A DNA stretch of 64,000 nucleotides from Euryarchaeota archaeon (GTDB lineage Archaea > Thermoplasmatota > SW-10-69-26 > JACQPN01), in assembly GCA_016207515.1 (NCBI GenBank), contig JACQPN010000012.1:95759-159758 (forward strand), given 5' to 3'. The notes beneath the pieces were generated by a model. The model ran no database searches and had not been told where the DNA came from. It was given only the letters and a program-made list of their open reading frames with translations. Of the stretch, positions 16,685 through 25,300 are shown one piece after another. Numbering within the stretch: the first letter of the stretch is position 1; every line of letters begins with the position of its first letter. Made by a program: the position numbers and the translations under genes.

Positions 16685-17752
16685 ATGAAACTCGGGTCGC
16701 TCGGGAGCGTGTTCGCAGCGGGCGGCAACTACGCCTACGTGACGGCCCGGGTGCGGGCGAAGAAGACCTTCCTCCTCCCAAGCGACACGTACCCGAAGCT
16801 CTTGGCCCGCGACGTCCACGAGATAGCGAGGACTCTCCAAGAGGGCCAGTACAAGCGGGAGATCGACGAACTCGGCGGCCGCTTCGCGGGCGCTCAACTC
16901 GTCGAGATGGCGACACGGTTGAACCTCGCGCGCCAGTACGCGTCGATTCTTTCGTGGTCGTCGGGCGAGCTACGCGGCATGGTGGAACTCTACCTCCAGC
17001 GCTACGACGTCTACAACATCAAGACGATCCTGCGAGGGAAATTCGCAGGCGTCCCTGACGAGGAGATCGGCCGCAACCTCGTGCCGGCAGGACAGCTCAC
17101 TGTCGAGAACCTCGACGGGTTGGCGAAGCTTGCAAGCCTCGCCGACGTGATCGACGCGCTTCGGGAGACGCCCTACGGGGCGTCGCTCGGCGACTACGTC
17201 GCCGGGAGGGGCGCGGCATCGAGCCTTGCGAAACTCGAGAACGCGGTGGACAAGAGGTATTACAAGGCGCTCGTTGCCGCGGTGGAGCCGAAGGACCAAC
17301 CGAAGGCCGCATTCAAGGCTTTCCTTGAGCGGGAACTCGATATCATCGACCTGAAGACCGTGCTTCGCCTCCGCGCGGACGGCATCACCGAGATCGGCGA
17401 CCTCTTCCTTGACGATAGCGGCGAGATCACGCTTGAGAACGCGACGCGGCTCTTGAGGGCGAACGCCGATGATTTCGGCCACGAGCTCGAGGGCACCGAC
17501 ATCGGCAAGGTCGTGGCGCCGCACTTGCGGGAGGCCATCGACAAGGGCAACCTCCACCCCGTGACGACGGCGTTGGACGCGTACCTCCTGCAATCGGCCC
17601 GCACGTTCAGCCATCGTTACCCGCTCTCCATCCTCCCGGTGATCGATTACGTGTTGAGGAAGAAGATCGAGGTGGACAACCTCCGCATCATAGCCTCCGG
17701 TAAGCAATCGGGGCTTCGCGAGGAGACCATCCGGGAGTTGTTGTCCCTATGA
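16685..17752 (+). CDS. atpC: A-type ATP synthase subunit C (rotor, d-like)
   Basis: 355 residues, all-alpha, the V-type subunit d family that couples the central stalk to the c-ring. Typical segments are the N-terminal NYAYVTARVRAKKT and YDVYNIKTILRGKF, with DIIDLKTVLRLRADG marking the internal threefold repeat. Start ATG directly after the atpE stop. Its TGA overlaps the atpF ATG (ATGA), so translation is coupled. Confidence 0.9.
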   Translation: MKLGSLGSVFAAGGNYAYVTARVRAKKTFLLPSDTYPKLLARDVHEIARTLQEGQYKREIDELGGRFAGAQLVEMATRLNLARQYASILSWSSGELRGMVELYLQRYDVYNIKTILRGKFAGVPDEEIGRNLVPAGQLTVENLDGLAKLASLADVIDALRETPYGASLGDYVAGRGAASSLAKLENAVDKRYYKALVAAVEPKDQPKAAFKAFLERELDIIDLKTVLRLRADGITEIGDLFLDDSGEITLENATRLLRANADDFGHELEGTDIGKVVAPHLREAIDKGNLHPVTTALDAYLLQSARTFSHRYPLSILPVIDYVLRKKIEVDNLRIIASGKQSGLREETIRELLSL

Positions 17753-18054
17753 CGAAGGAGGTCTACGCGGTGGGCTCGGAGACGTTCGTCACCGGTTTCC
17801 GCCTCTCCGGCGTGAAGAAAGCCATCGCCGTGGAGGGCCAAGCGTACCAAGACGAGGTGGTAAGACTCCTCGATGCCGGGGAAGCGGGCATCATGATAGT
17901 CCATTCATCCGACGTCGCGAGACTTCCGGCGCCTCTTCGCCGCAAGATGAGCGAGTCGATCGACCCCGTGGTCATCCAGATGGGCGAGGCCTCATCGTCG
18001 GATCTGCGGGATAAAGTAAAGCGCGCAATAGGTCTCGATCTCTACAAGGAGTGA
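17749..18054 (+). CDS. atpF: A-type ATP synthase subunit F
   Basis: 101 residues, a small Rossmann-like central-stalk subunit. N-terminal VYAVGSETFVTGFRLSGVK and the later GIMIVHSSDVARLP are family features, as is the C-terminal helix that inserts beside subunit D. It overlaps atpC by 4 bp and is followed by atpA after 6 bp. Confidence 0.9.
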   Translation: MTKEVYAVGSETFVTGFRLSGVKKAIAVEGQAYQDEVVRLLDAGEAGIMIVHSSDVARLPAPLRRKMSESIDPVVIQMGEASSSDLRDKVKRAIGLDLYKE

Positions 18055-18060
18055 TTCAGG

Positions 18061-19830
18061 ATGGCAATGCAGGCAACCACAGTGAAGCAAGCGGGAAAGA
18101 CCGGTTTGATCTACCGAGTCGCCGGGCCCGTCGTCACCGCCAAGGGCATCTCGGCCCGCATGTACGACGTCGTCTTCGTGGGGAAAGAGGAGCTCATGGG
18201 CGAGGTCATCGAGATCTCCGGCGACAAGACGATCGTCCAAGTCTATGAGGACACGAGCGGCATCAAGCCCGGCGAGCCCGTTCGAGAGACCGGTCAACCG
18301 TTGGTCGTCGAACTCGGTCCGGGCCTTCTCACCTCCATCTACGACGGCATCCAGCGTCCGCTCGTCGTCTTGAAGGATAAGATGGGCGACTTCATCCAGC
18401 GCGGCGTCTTCGCGCCCGGCCTCGACCACGCGAAGAAGTGGGATTTCAAGCCGAGCGTCAAGAAAGGCGACAAAGTGAAGGGCGGCGACGTTCTGGGAAG
18501 CGTCCAAGAGACGCAACGGATACACCACAAGATCCTCGTGCCGCCGAACGTGTCGGGCACGATCACGCAAGTGAGCCCCGAGGGAAAGTACACGATCGAC
18601 GAGACGGTCGCGAAGCTCGATACCGGAGCGGACCTGATGCTCCACCACAAGTGGCCGGTGCGCATCCCGCGCCCGTTCACCGAGAAGCTCCGCCCGGAGA
18701 TTCCACTTGTCACCGGACAGCGCATCCTCGATGGGTTGTTCCCGGTGGCGAAAGGCGGCGCCGCCGCCATCCCGGGCCCCTTCGGCTCCGGAAAGACGGT
18801 CACGCAGCAGGCACTCGCCAAGTGGTCGGACGCCGAGATAGTCGTCTACATCGGTTGCGGCGAGCGCGGCAACGAGATGACGGAGGTGCTCACGGAGTTC
18901 CCCGAACTCCAAGACCCCAAGTCCGGACGCCCCTTGATGGAGCGCACGGTCCTCATCGCGAACACGTCGAACATGCCTGTCGCGGCTCGGGAAGCGTCGG
19001 TGTACACGGGGATGACCATCGCCGAATACTATCGCGACCAGGGTTACGACGTGTCGCTCATGGCCGACTCGACGTCGCGCTGGGCAGAGGCCATGCGTGA
19101 GATATCGTCACGTCTCGAGGAAATGCCCGGCGAAGAAGGGTACCCGGCCTATCTTGCGGCGAAGCTTGCCGAGTTCTACGAACGCGCGGGCCGCGTCATA
19201 ACCCTTGACGGACAGAAGGGGTCGGTCACCGCCATCGGCGCCGTGTCGCCGCCGGGCGGCGACTTCTCCGAGCCCGTCACGCAAAACACCTTGCGCATCG
19301 TGAAGGTGTTCTGGGCTCTCGACGCAAAACTCGCTCAAAGGCGGCACTTCCCCTCGATCAACTGGCTGAACTCGTACACACTCTACGAGGAACTCCTCGC
19401 CGACTGGTACAAGGAGAACGTGGCCCCGGATTGGAACACGATGCGCTCACAGTTCATGGACATCCTCCAGCAAGAGGCCGAGTTGCAGGACATCGTGCAG
19501 CTCGTCGGCTCCGACGCGCTTCCCGCCGAACAGCAGTTGACCCTTGAGGTCGCCCGCATGATACGCGAGATCTTCCTCCAGCAGAACGCGTTCCACCCGA
19601 TCGACACGTACTGCCCGCTCGACAAGCAGTACAAGCTCATGAAGGCCATAATGAAATACCGCGACCTCGGAAAGACCGCCATGAACCGCGGCGTGCCCAT
19701 CACGACCATCGGCAGCGTAAAGGCGAAGGCCGAACTATCGCGGGCGAGGTTCGAGGAAGGCTTCGATCAACTCTACGAGAAGATCATGAAACAGATGGAA
19801 GACGAGTTCGCGAAGATGGAGGCGGCGTAG
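18061..19830 (+). CDS. atpA: A-type ATP synthase catalytic subunit A
   Basis: 589 residues, the catalytic ATPase subunit. It has the N-terminal beta-barrel, the A-specific non-homologous insert (about 110-200), a P-loop GPFGSGKT at 239-246 and [12 protein letters not shown] after it. There is no intein and the length is normal. Translation begins 6 bp after atpF. The last 98 codons occur again in diverged form at 20960-21253, and the last 38 or so a third time at 23617-23733, both downstream in the same orientation. atpB, normally adjacent, lies 5.5 kb away. Confidence 0.96.
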   Translation: MAMQATTVKQAGKTGLIYRVAGPVVTAKGISARMYDVVFVGKEELMGEVIEISGDKTIVQVYEDTSGIKPGEPVRETGQPLVVELGPGLLTSIYDGIQRPLVVLKDKMGDFIQRGVFAPGLDHAKKWDFKPSVKKGDKVKGGDVLGSVQETQRIHHKILVPPNVSGTITQVSPEGKYTIDETVAKLDTGADLMLHHKWPVRIPRPFTEKLRPEIPLVTGQRILDGLFPVAKGGAAAIPGPFGSGKTVTQQALAKWSDAEIVVYIGCGERGNEMTEVLTEFPELQDPKSGRPLMERTVLIANTSNMPVAAREASVYTGMTIAEYYRDQGYDVSLMADSTSRWAEAMREISSRLEEMPGEEGYPAYLAAKLAEFYERAGRVITLDGQKGSVTAIGAVSPPGGDFSEPVTQNTLRIVKVFWALDAKLAQRRHFPSINWLNSYTLYEELLADWYKENVAPDWNTMRSQFMDILQQEAELQDIVQLVGSDALPAEQQLTLEVARMIREIFLQQNAFHPIDTYCPLDKQYKLMKAIMKYRDLGKTAMNRGVPITTIGSVKAKAELSRARFEEGFDQLYEKIMKQMEDEFAKMEAA

Positions 19831-19867
19831 GGAGTCGCCCCAGGATGCCGTACCTTGCATCGCTCCA

Positions 19868-19885
19868 ATGGCCCGCCTGGGCCAT
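19868..19885 (+). terminator. Hairpin downstream of atpA
   Basis: Perfect 7-bp stem ATGGCCC/GGGCCAT with a 4-base loop, 38 bases after the atpA stop. There is no T run, so it may be an RNA 3'-end structure rather than a terminator. Confidence 0.35.
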
Positions 19886-19906
19886 CCGATTCCCGGTCGT
19901 CGGCTT

Positions 19907-20254
19907 TCACTCTTTCCGTTCGAGATCCGCCATGATCGATCGGATCTCTCGTTCCAGGATGGGGAGATCCTTCTTGACGACCTTCCAGACTCGCCTGTTG
20001 TCAACATTGGCGTAGGAGTGGATCACGACGTCCCTCAAGCCGGCTATCGACTTCCAAGGAACGGCCGGGCGCGTTTCACGTAGCTCGACCGGGACATGTT
20101 TCACCGCTTCGCCGATGATTTCGAGCCTGCGAAGCACGGCGTCCTGCTTCTCAGGCGCCGCCAGAAACCTTTTCAGGGTCACTCCATCCACATATTCCGA
20201 TATCCGCTCGATCGACTCCAGTATGTCGTCAAGGTAGATCACGGAATCCTTCAT
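19907..20254 (-). CDS. hepT: HEPN-domain toxin (HepT/DUF86)
   Basis: 115 residues. The HEPN RNase/AMPylation-target motif R-x4-H-x-Y is complete: R74, H79, Y81 in LRDVVIHSYANVD. HepT toxins are kept inactive by an MntA nucleotidyltransferase that modifies the tyrosine. The partner gene lies just upstream and overlaps by 4 bp (20251-20254). It is transcribed against atpA, inside the atpA-atpB gap. Confidence 0.87.
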   Translation of the reverse strand: MKDSVIYLDDILESIERISEYVDGVTLKRFLAAPEKQDAVLRRLEIIGEAVKHVPVELRETRPAVPWKSIAGLRDVVIHSYANVDNRRVWKVVKKDLPILEREIRSIMADLERKE

Positions 20255-20742
20255 AGAAGCGACACCTGGTCCGCGAGGATTCCTTCGCGTAGGCGGGGCT
20301 TGATCGATGCGTATTCCACCACATCTACGCGCCGTCCCGCGGCCTCTTCCAACTCAAGTTTGAGTGTCGCAAGGTCCAGGAGGCTTGCGTCCGACCCAAG
20401 TTCCACTAGGACGTCTATGTCGCTCGAAGACGTCGCGTCGCCTCGCGCGACGGAACCGAAAAGCGCGGCCTTCCTCACACCTTGCCGCCGCAGGACGGGG
20501 ACGAGGACGCCGCGAAGTGCCGCTATATCTGGGACGGTCTTCGCGGTGCCACGGCCCCTCTGGCGACCCGTTGGAGCCGTAAATTCGGCCGCCGGGTGTG
20601 GGAGGGCTACTTCCTTCATCACCAGAAGGTCGCCGGCGGTCTCCACCACAAGATGACTTCCCTGCTTGAGCTTGAGCGTCCGCCGGATCTCGACAGGAAT
20701 GACCACCTGACCCTTGGACGTGACTTTAGTCAAGACCGGCAT
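20251..20742 (-). CDS. AbrB-MntA fusion antitoxin (DNA-binding plus nucleotidyltransferase)
   Basis: 163 residues. Residues 1-45 are an AbrB/SpoVT swapped-hairpin domain (TKVTSKGQVVIPVEIRRTL). Residues 75-163 are a minimal nucleotidyltransferase with G96-S97 and D108/D110 (FGSVARGDATSSSDIDVLVE). A Pro/Gly/Arg linker joins them. MntA proteins AMPylate the HepT partner. Here the DNA-binding part is fused on, so one protein could both repress the operon and modify the toxin. A perfect palindrome lies 5 bases before the start codon. This fusion is not the standard MntA architecture. Confidence 0.82.
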   Translation of the reverse strand: MPVLTKVTSKGQVVIPVEIRRTLKLKQGSHLVVETAGDLLVMKEVALPHPAAEFTAPTGRQRGRGTAKTVPDIAALRGVLVPVLRRQGVRKAALFGSVARGDATSSSDIDVLVELGSDASLLDLATLKLELEEAAGRRVDVVEYASIKPRLREGILADQVSLL

Positions 20743-20747
20743 GATAG

Positions 20748-20770
20748 GTAAGAATGTAAGACATTCTTAC
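20748..20770. promoter_or_regulatory. Perfect palindromic operator of the HepT/MntA operon
   Basis: Arms GTAAGAATGT (20748-20757) and ACATTCTTAC (20761-20770) with a 3-base spacer. It lies between a minus-strand TATA-like TTTATTAG (about 20771-20778) and the ATG at 20742, so it covers the expected transcription start. The AbrB half of the antitoxin is the natural ligand. Confidence 0.7.
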
Positions 20771-20959
20771 TAATAAACCCTTGCCTTCCGGCGGCAGCAG
20801 TGGCCTTTGACCTTTGAGCATGGCCTGTCCACTTGTTCTACGAGCTGCCCTTGTGATAAGTCATGGGCTCCAGCTCCGCACTCGGGTCGAACTTCATCGC
20901 GCTCCGCGCCTCGACGTCGACGACCGCGCTCTTCCGACACTCTTTCCCACAGTGACCGG

Positions 20960-21253
20960 TTGACGCTCGAAGTCGCCCGCATGATACGCGAGATCTTCCT
21001 GCAACAGAACGCGTTCCACCCGATCGACACGTATTGTCCTCTCGACAAGCAGTACAAGCTCATGAATGTCATCATGAAGTACAGAGACCTCGGAGAAGTG
21101 GCGATGGGACGCGGTGCCCCGATAGCGACGATCGGCAGCGTCAAGGCGAAGGCTGAATTGTCGCGGGCGAGGTTCGAGGAAGGCTTCGATCAACTCTACG
21201 AGATGATCCTGAAGCAGATGGATGAGGAGTTTGGGAGGATGGAGGCGGCGTAA
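20960..21253 (+). pseudogene. Second copy of the atpA 3' end (98 codons)
   Basis: Bases 20960-21253 align without gaps to 19537-19830, from [13 protein letters not shown] to the stop. I count about 13 amino-acid differences in 97, so about 87% identity. There are many additional silent changes (for example TACTGCCCG against TATTGTCCT). The divergence pattern is that of coding sequence, so this end came from a diverged atpA rather than a fresh duplication. Upstream of 20958 homology stops abruptly. The open frame continues to 20807 but that part is unrelated. No start codon context; not expected to be a functional subunit. Confidence 0.88.
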
Positions 21254-21497
21254 GGCCAGGGTCGCGGTCGTTATTTCAACGCGCCGCCGCCGGGTTTCGC
21301 CGGGAGCGAAATCCTCTGCCAACCCAAGAATCGAAACCCGTTTGACATGGGGCCCGTCATGAAACCAAAGCGCAAATATGGATGGTGTCCCATGCGATTC
21401 CGTCGACCGGACTGCCCTGAGGTGGACCGAAGGGGACTACATGACGGTGATCAAACGAGCATCTGGACGCGGTGGAAGTACTCGGGGAGGGCGTTTC

Positions 21498-22397
21498 ATG
21501 GGCGCCGAACAAGCCAATTCGACTCTTGGTAAGATGATCGCCGGTCAAACCTTCGGGAGCGCGGAGGACGCGGATCGGTTCATGAGAAATCTTCTCGAGG
21601 CCAATGGCGGAAAGCTTCCGATGTTTTCGCCCGAGACGCCGTTGGAGGCCGCGCAGCAGGTATGTTATGATGCGTGGGAGGAAACGAGCGCATCGAAGGC
21701 TGCCTCCTTGGCCAGGAAAGCGCTCAAGATAAGCGGCGATTGCGCGGACGCGTACAACATCCTGGCCGAAAGCGAGTCAATAGCGGGAGCGGCGGCCCTC
21801 TTCGAAAAAGGAATGGCGGCGGGGGAGCGTGCCCTCGGGCCGCGCTTTTTCAAGGAGAACAAAGGTATGTTCTGGGGATTGATCGAAACGCGACCCTATA
21901 TGCGGTCGCGGGAAGGATACGCACGGTGCCTCTGGGCTATGGGGCGGCTTGATGAGGCCATGGCGCACTATGAGGCGATACTTGAGCTGAACCCGAACGA
22001 CAACCAGGGGAATCGAAGCGCGTTGTTCGAACTATACATGGAGAAGGGTCGGGTGGAGGATGCGGCCAAGCTCCTCGGCCGTTATCCAGACGATGCTCTT
22101 GTCGAGTCTTCATGGGGCGCGGTCCTCGTCGCTTTCGTCAGGGGCGAAGTGGCGACCGCGAAGCGGCTTCTGCGGACCGCGCGCAAGTACCATCCTCACG
22201 TTCCGGACTACCTGCTCGGCACGAGAAGGGTCCCTTCTGGCCTACCAGACCTTGTCGCGTGGGGGAGTCGCCAAGAAGCTGCCTCGTATGCGCGAAACAG
22301 CGGCGCTTTGTGGCAGCGTCATCCGGAAGCGTTGGAGTGGCTGAACGTGGAAGTCGGTGCGAAAGGCCACGCCCGCGTAGGAAAGCGGGACCCGTAG
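21498..22397 (+). CDS. Tetratricopeptide protein, ST7-like
   Basis: 299 residues from the ATG at 21498, which has GGGAGG 7 bases upstream; the frame also offers ATGs at 21378 and 21441. TPR-type helices cover about 55-220. The stretch GPRFFKENKGMFWGLIETRPYMR and later HYEAILELNPNDNQGNRSAL is a recognisable core found in bacterial and archaeal TPR proteins related to ST7. Role unknown, presumably protein-protein interaction. It is the first gene of the middle cassette between the second and third atpA-end copies. Confidence 0.75.
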   Translation: MGAEQANSTLGKMIAGQTFGSAEDADRFMRNLLEANGGKLPMFSPETPLEAAQQVCYDAWEETSASKAASLARKALKISGDCADAYNILAESESIAGAAALFEKGMAAGERALGPRFFKENKGMFWGLIETRPYMRSREGYARCLWAMGRLDEAMAHYEAILELNPNDNQGNRSALFELYMEKGRVEDAAKLLGRYPDDALVESSWGAVLVAFVRGEVATAKRLLRTARKYHPHVPDYLLGTRRVPSGLPDLVAWGSRQEAASYARNSGALWQRHPEALEWLNVEVGAKGHARVGKRDP

Positions 22398-22449
22398 CCG
22401 ACATTGCCCATTCTGGAGCGGTTTGGGCGCGCGAAATGTATTTAACTTA

Positions 22450-22465
22450 TTAACTACTTAGTTAA
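22450..22465. promoter_or_regulatory. Inverted repeat before the wHTH-nucleotidyltransferase gene
   Basis: TTAACT, a 4-base spacer, then AGTTAA, ending 3 bases before the GTG start at 22469. A TATA-like TATTTAACTTA lies just upstream (about 22438-22449). The position suggests autorepression by the winged-helix half of the encoded protein. Confidence 0.55.
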
Positions 22466-22468
22466 TTT

Positions 22469-23191
22469 GTGAAGTACCTCAAGCCCGCCGACTACCGGCT
22501 CCTTCATCGCCTAGTCCAGAGCCAATCGGGCGAGAAGGGACTGACGTTGAACGCGCTGGCCCAAGAATTGGGGGTGAGCTCCTCCTTCCTCTCTCAGCAG
22601 TTTCGAAGAATGATGCGCGACGACCTCGTCGAACGTAGCCAAGAGAGCTCTCCGGAGGGCCGGACGGTGAAGTACAGCGCCCGCGATTCCCTTGCAGTCC
22701 AATGGATCTCGCCCTCGAACGGCGCGTGCCTTCGATGGTTGGCGCACGGTGCCATCGATTGGGACTTCCCCCTCGTGACGCAAGTTCCCGACGTGGAAGC
22801 AAGAACGACCGTCCTTTCCTTTCTGCGCCGTCTTCGACGAGAATTCCCGGGAGAACCGGCCGAGCGGCCAACGGTGGTGATATACGGGTCGACTGCCCGC
22901 AGCAAGGCAAGGCCCGGGGCCGACGTTGATTGTATCGTCCTCGTCCCGGAGCCCGTCAAAGCCCACACCCGTAGGATCATCGATCTGGCCGCCGAAACAA
23001 GCCTGACCGCAAGCCGCCCCATACAGCCACGCGTCATCGGGCCGGGCCGATTCTTCGAATTGCCGAAAGTCATCCAAGAAGCCGTCCAAACGGACGGGCT
23101 CATCGTGTTCGCCGGCGTCGAGTCGGAACACGCCGCGACTCCGAAGGGGATTTGGGAACTCGTCTACGGGGGTCGGCCACCGGATGAATGA
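22469..23191 (+). CDS. Winged-helix/MNT nucleotidyltransferase fusion (antitoxin candidate)
   Basis: 240 residues from GTG. Residues 1-75 are a MarR-like winged helix (LTLNALAQELGVSSSFLSQQFRRMMRDDLVER). Residues 130-240 hold a nucleotidyltransferase with G140-S141 and D152/D154 (YGSTARSKARPGADVDCIVLV). It overlaps the HEPN gene by 8 bp, so the pair is a MNT-HEPN module. As in the first cassette the nucleotidyltransferase carries its own DNA-binding domain, but of a different fold. Confidence 0.8.
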   Translation: MKYLKPADYRLLHRLVQSQSGEKGLTLNALAQELGVSSSFLSQQFRRMMRDDLVERSQESSPEGRTVKYSARDSLAVQWISPSNGACLRWLAHGAIDWDFPLVTQVPDVEARTTVLSFLRRLRREFPGEPAERPTVVIYGSTARSKARPGADVDCIVLVPEPVKAHTRRIIDLAAETSLTASRPIQPRVIGPGRFFELPKVIQEAVQTDGLIVFAGVESEHAATPKGIWELVYGGRPPDE

Positions 23192-23546
23192 GGAAGAGTT
23201 GATGAAGGGGGCGGAGGAATGGCTCGCCGCAGCCAAAGAGAATCTCGCCGCCGGCCGGTTTCACACCGCGTTCGAATCGGCGAGACAGGCGGCCGAGCTT
23301 GCCGCCAAGGCCCTCCTGTCTCGTAAGTCCGGCAAGTACCCCTCCGACCACATGGTCGCAGGCCCACTTTTCCAAGCTGGTCTCCTGCCCGAAGGTGTCG
23401 ACGGCAAGCGCCTCCACAAACTGCTTTCGCGCTTCACGCTCGGCACCTACGGTTTCGACGAAACGGTGCACAGAAGCGAAGTCCAAGACGCCGTCCGACT
23501 GGCAGAACGAATGGTGAAGGCGCTGCGGGCGGCGGGCAAGAAATGA
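23184..23546 (+). CDS. HEPN-domain protein, partner of the nucleotidyltransferase
   Basis: 120 residues, all-alpha. The N-terminal MKGAEEWLAAAKENLAAGRFHTAFESARQAAELAAKALL pattern is the HEPN fold of the MNT-HEPN class. The R-x4-6-H RNase motif is not obvious; only RFTLGTYG occupies that area. It may therefore be a non-catalytic HEPN or use a variant motif. It is the likely toxin or effector half of the module. Confidence 0.7.
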   Translation: MNEEELMKGAEEWLAAAKENLAAGRFHTAFESARQAAELAAKALLSRKSGKYPSDHMVAGPLFQAGLLPEGVDGKRLHKLLSRFTLGTYGFDETVHRSEVQDAVRLAERMVKALRAAGKK

Positions 23547-23616
23547 GAGACCGGCGGTCGAGACGAACCGCGCGTCCGGGGCCGATCGACGGCCGCGAGT
23601 CGATAACACAATAGTG

Positions 23617-23733
23617 TCCGTCCAAACGAAGGCCGAATTGTAGCGGGCGAGGTTCGAGGAAGGCTTCGATCAACTCTACGAGCGGATCATGAAGCAGATG
23701 GAAGACGAGTTCGCGAAGATGGAGGCGGCGTAG
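23617..23733 (+). pseudogene. Third copy of the atpA 3' end, with an in-frame stop
   Basis: 39 codons matching the end of atpA, from SVKAKAEL onward (here SVQTKAEL) to MEAA and TAG. The codon after AEL is TAG instead of TCG, so the frame is broken. The remaining part (23644-23733) is almost identical to atpA at 19741-19830. A 5-bp hairpin (CGGCG/CGCCG) follows at 23739-23750. It separates the HEPN cassette from the PIN cassettes. Confidence 0.85.
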
Positions 23734-23754
23734 CGGCGCGGCGAACGCCGGTCT

Positions 23755-24183
23755 CTAGAGCCGACCCGCAAGCTCCTTCGTCGTGTAACATTTGACGCCC
23801 GCCTTTCGCGAAAGGCGCCTATCCTGGGTCCACACACTACCGGCGATGGCGATCGCGGTCGCCACGTACGGCGCGTCCAGGCGGTCCTTCTCGCCGAGCT
23901 TCTGCAATGCCACCGCGAGATGCGGCGCGATCGTCTCAAGGGGCACCGACGCGATTCGGTCCCGCATGATCTCGAGGAGCCGGTCAAACGCTTCCTCGGT
24001 GGCGCCGCTCTTCTTCAGAAGGAAGGCCCTGTTGCGATCTAACTCCTCCCAGAGGGCTTCTGGCGTGTTGAGATCCAAGCCGCCGAACATGATGATGTGC
24101 CTCGTGACACCAGTGCGAAGAAGCGCAGAAAACAGGACGTTGGCGTCGACGACCAGAGGCCCGAGCGTCTCATCGCTTGGCAA
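23755..24183 (-). CDS. vapC: PIN-domain toxin (VapC-like)
   Basis: 142 residues. PIN acidic residues: D13 (VVDANVLFSALL), E46/E47, D103 (RLDAPYVATA) and D121 (WTQDRRL). It belongs to the longer PIN group with a CxxC-free core. It overlaps its antitoxin gene by 14 bp (24170-24183), which suggests coupled translation with the antitoxin first. The expected activity is an RNase toxin. Confidence 0.82.
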   Translation of the reverse strand: MPSDETLGPLVVDANVLFSALLRTGVTRHIIMFGGLDLNTPEALWEELDRNRAFLLKKSGATEEAFDRLLEIMRDRIASVPLETIAPHLAVALQKLGEKDRLDAPYVATAIAIAGSVWTQDRRLSRKAGVKCYTTKELAGRL

Positions 24184-24394
24184 GTTTCTTCAATAGCCCC
24201 AGGTTTGCTTTTCGTGCGAGGCGCTCGACGTCCTCTCTGTCAAGCTCCGAGTTGGCGAACGCCGTGTCCAATGCATGGAGCTCCCGGAGTTTTCTTCGAA
24301 ACGCCTGCCGCGCGACCTCGCTCCACCTGACCTCGGGGTGGCGCCGGACCTCTTTGGCCGTCTCCTCATCGACGGACAGCGTCATGTTCGGCAT
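24170..24394 (-). CDS. vapB: VapB-type antitoxin, ribbon-helix-helix-like
   Basis: 74 residues. The N-terminal MPNMTLSVDEETAKEVRRHPEVRWSEVARQAFRRKL matches a ribbon-helix-helix DNA-binding antitoxin (strand, helix, turn, helix). The C-terminal part (about 45-74) is the toxin-binding tail. A palindrome begins 10 bases upstream of the ATG. Confidence 0.8.
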   Translation of the reverse strand: MPNMTLSVDEETAKEVRRHPEVRWSEVARQAFRRKLRELHALDTAFANSELDREDVERLARKANLGLLKKLAKR

Positions 24395-24403
24395 CGACTA
24401 GAA

Positions 24404-24419
24404 TATGTGAACTCACATA
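24404..24419. promoter_or_regulatory. Palindromic operator of the PIN/antitoxin operon
   Basis: TATGTGA and TCACATA arms with a 2-base spacer. On the minus strand a TATA-like CTATAAATT precedes it (about 24418-24428), and the vapB ATG follows 10 bases later. It covers the likely transcription start, as expected for autoregulation. Confidence 0.65.
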
Positions 24420-24562
24420 ATTTATAGTTTTCGCGTCGGGAAACGCGTCCTGTGCGTCGTTTCGTACAAGTCTCTGGTCCACGCCAAGGCCGGTTTCGTA
24501 TCGACTAGGTGCCACAGTGCGCCGCCGCGCCAGGTCTTCACGATGGGAGGGTGAAAGGCTGT

Positions 24563-24955
24563 TTAATAGGTCCTCACGCCCAACCCCTCGACCCTCCCGA
24601 AATCGTCCACGTCCCTCGTGACCACCGCTTCGCCCTCTTCGAGCGCTATACCTGCGATGAGGATGTCCACAGGATCGATCCTCCGCCCTCTCCTGATCAG
24701 GGCACCAGATATCCTTCCCGCGCGCAGGGCATGGCGCGATTCCAACCCGATCGACGGGAAGCGATCCAAGGTGTCTCTCAGATTCTCCCACTCACGAGGA
24801 GGATAACGAGACCGCTCGACGCCCTCGACGAGTTCGAAGTATGCAGGGGTCGGGATCCTCAGGACGTCCGTCCCGCTTTCCAATTCGTCTAGAAGCCCCA
24901 AAGCGGCAAAATCGCCGCGCAGGATGTCGATGACGAAGCTCGTGTCGAGGATCAC
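24563..24955 (-). CDS. vapC: PIN-domain toxin (VapC), second pair
   Basis: 130 residues, classical VapC size. Active-site acids: D4 ([12 protein letters not shown]), E41/E44 (FELVEGVERSR), D97 (VDILIAG) and D115/D118 (TRDVDDF). It overlaps its antitoxin gene by 4 bp (24952-24955). It is not closely similar to the PIN protein at 23755, so the two pairs are independent acquisitions. Confidence 0.87.
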   Translation of the reverse strand: MILDTSFVIDILRGDFAALGLLDELESGTDVLRIPTPAYFELVEGVERSRYPPREWENLRDTLDRFPSIGLESRHALRAGRISGALIRRGRRIDPVDILIAGIALEEGEAVVTRDVDDFGRVEGLGVRTY

Positions 24956-25233
24956 GTGCGACGCCTCTCGCGACGTAGGTCGTCCGGCGCCGTCGTTTCG
25001 CCCTCCGGAAGACCCAGCTTTTTGACCCTCGCCTCAGTCCGTTCTTGCTTGTTCATCTGGACGGCCTCGGCGAGCGCTTCGGCCTCCTTTGGAGAGATGA
25101 ACTTCTGTAGGTCGCGTAGCGAAGGTTTGTGGGCCAGGCGGCGGATGACGTCGCTGAACGACTCGCCGGCCCGCTTCTCTTTGGCAAGCAGTTCGTATGC
25201 GTCGTCCGCGACCGACAACGTCTTCGTTCCCAT
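24952..25233 (-). CDS. vapB: VapB antitoxin (DUF217-like)
   Basis: 93 residues from the ATG at 25233 ([20 protein letters not shown]). The N-terminal motif plus [16 protein letters not shown] is the archaeal DUF217/VapB pattern. The C-terminus is charged and probably disordered until bound to VapC. A longer frame to 25260 adds nine residues that do not look native. Confidence 0.8.
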   Translation of the reverse strand: MGTKTLSVADDAYELLAKEKRAGESFSDVIRRLAHKPSLRDLQKFISPKEAEALAEAVQMNKQERTEARVKKLGLPEGETTAPDDLRRERRRT

Positions 25234-25300
25234 GCATCCGTGTATGTGTGGTCTGTGCATATTATCTCTTCGAGAACCCTGCCAAAAGTCTACATCATCA

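Noticed and set aside
18061-19830. Intein or intron in atpA or atpB
   Set aside because: Both proteins have normal length and uninterrupted P-loop regions.
20807-20959. N-terminal extension of the atpA-end copy 2 as a novel fusion gene
   Set aside because: The 51 upstream codons are Ser/Pro/Arg-rich without domain features, and the homology break at about 20958 is abrupt; most likely a chance open frame.
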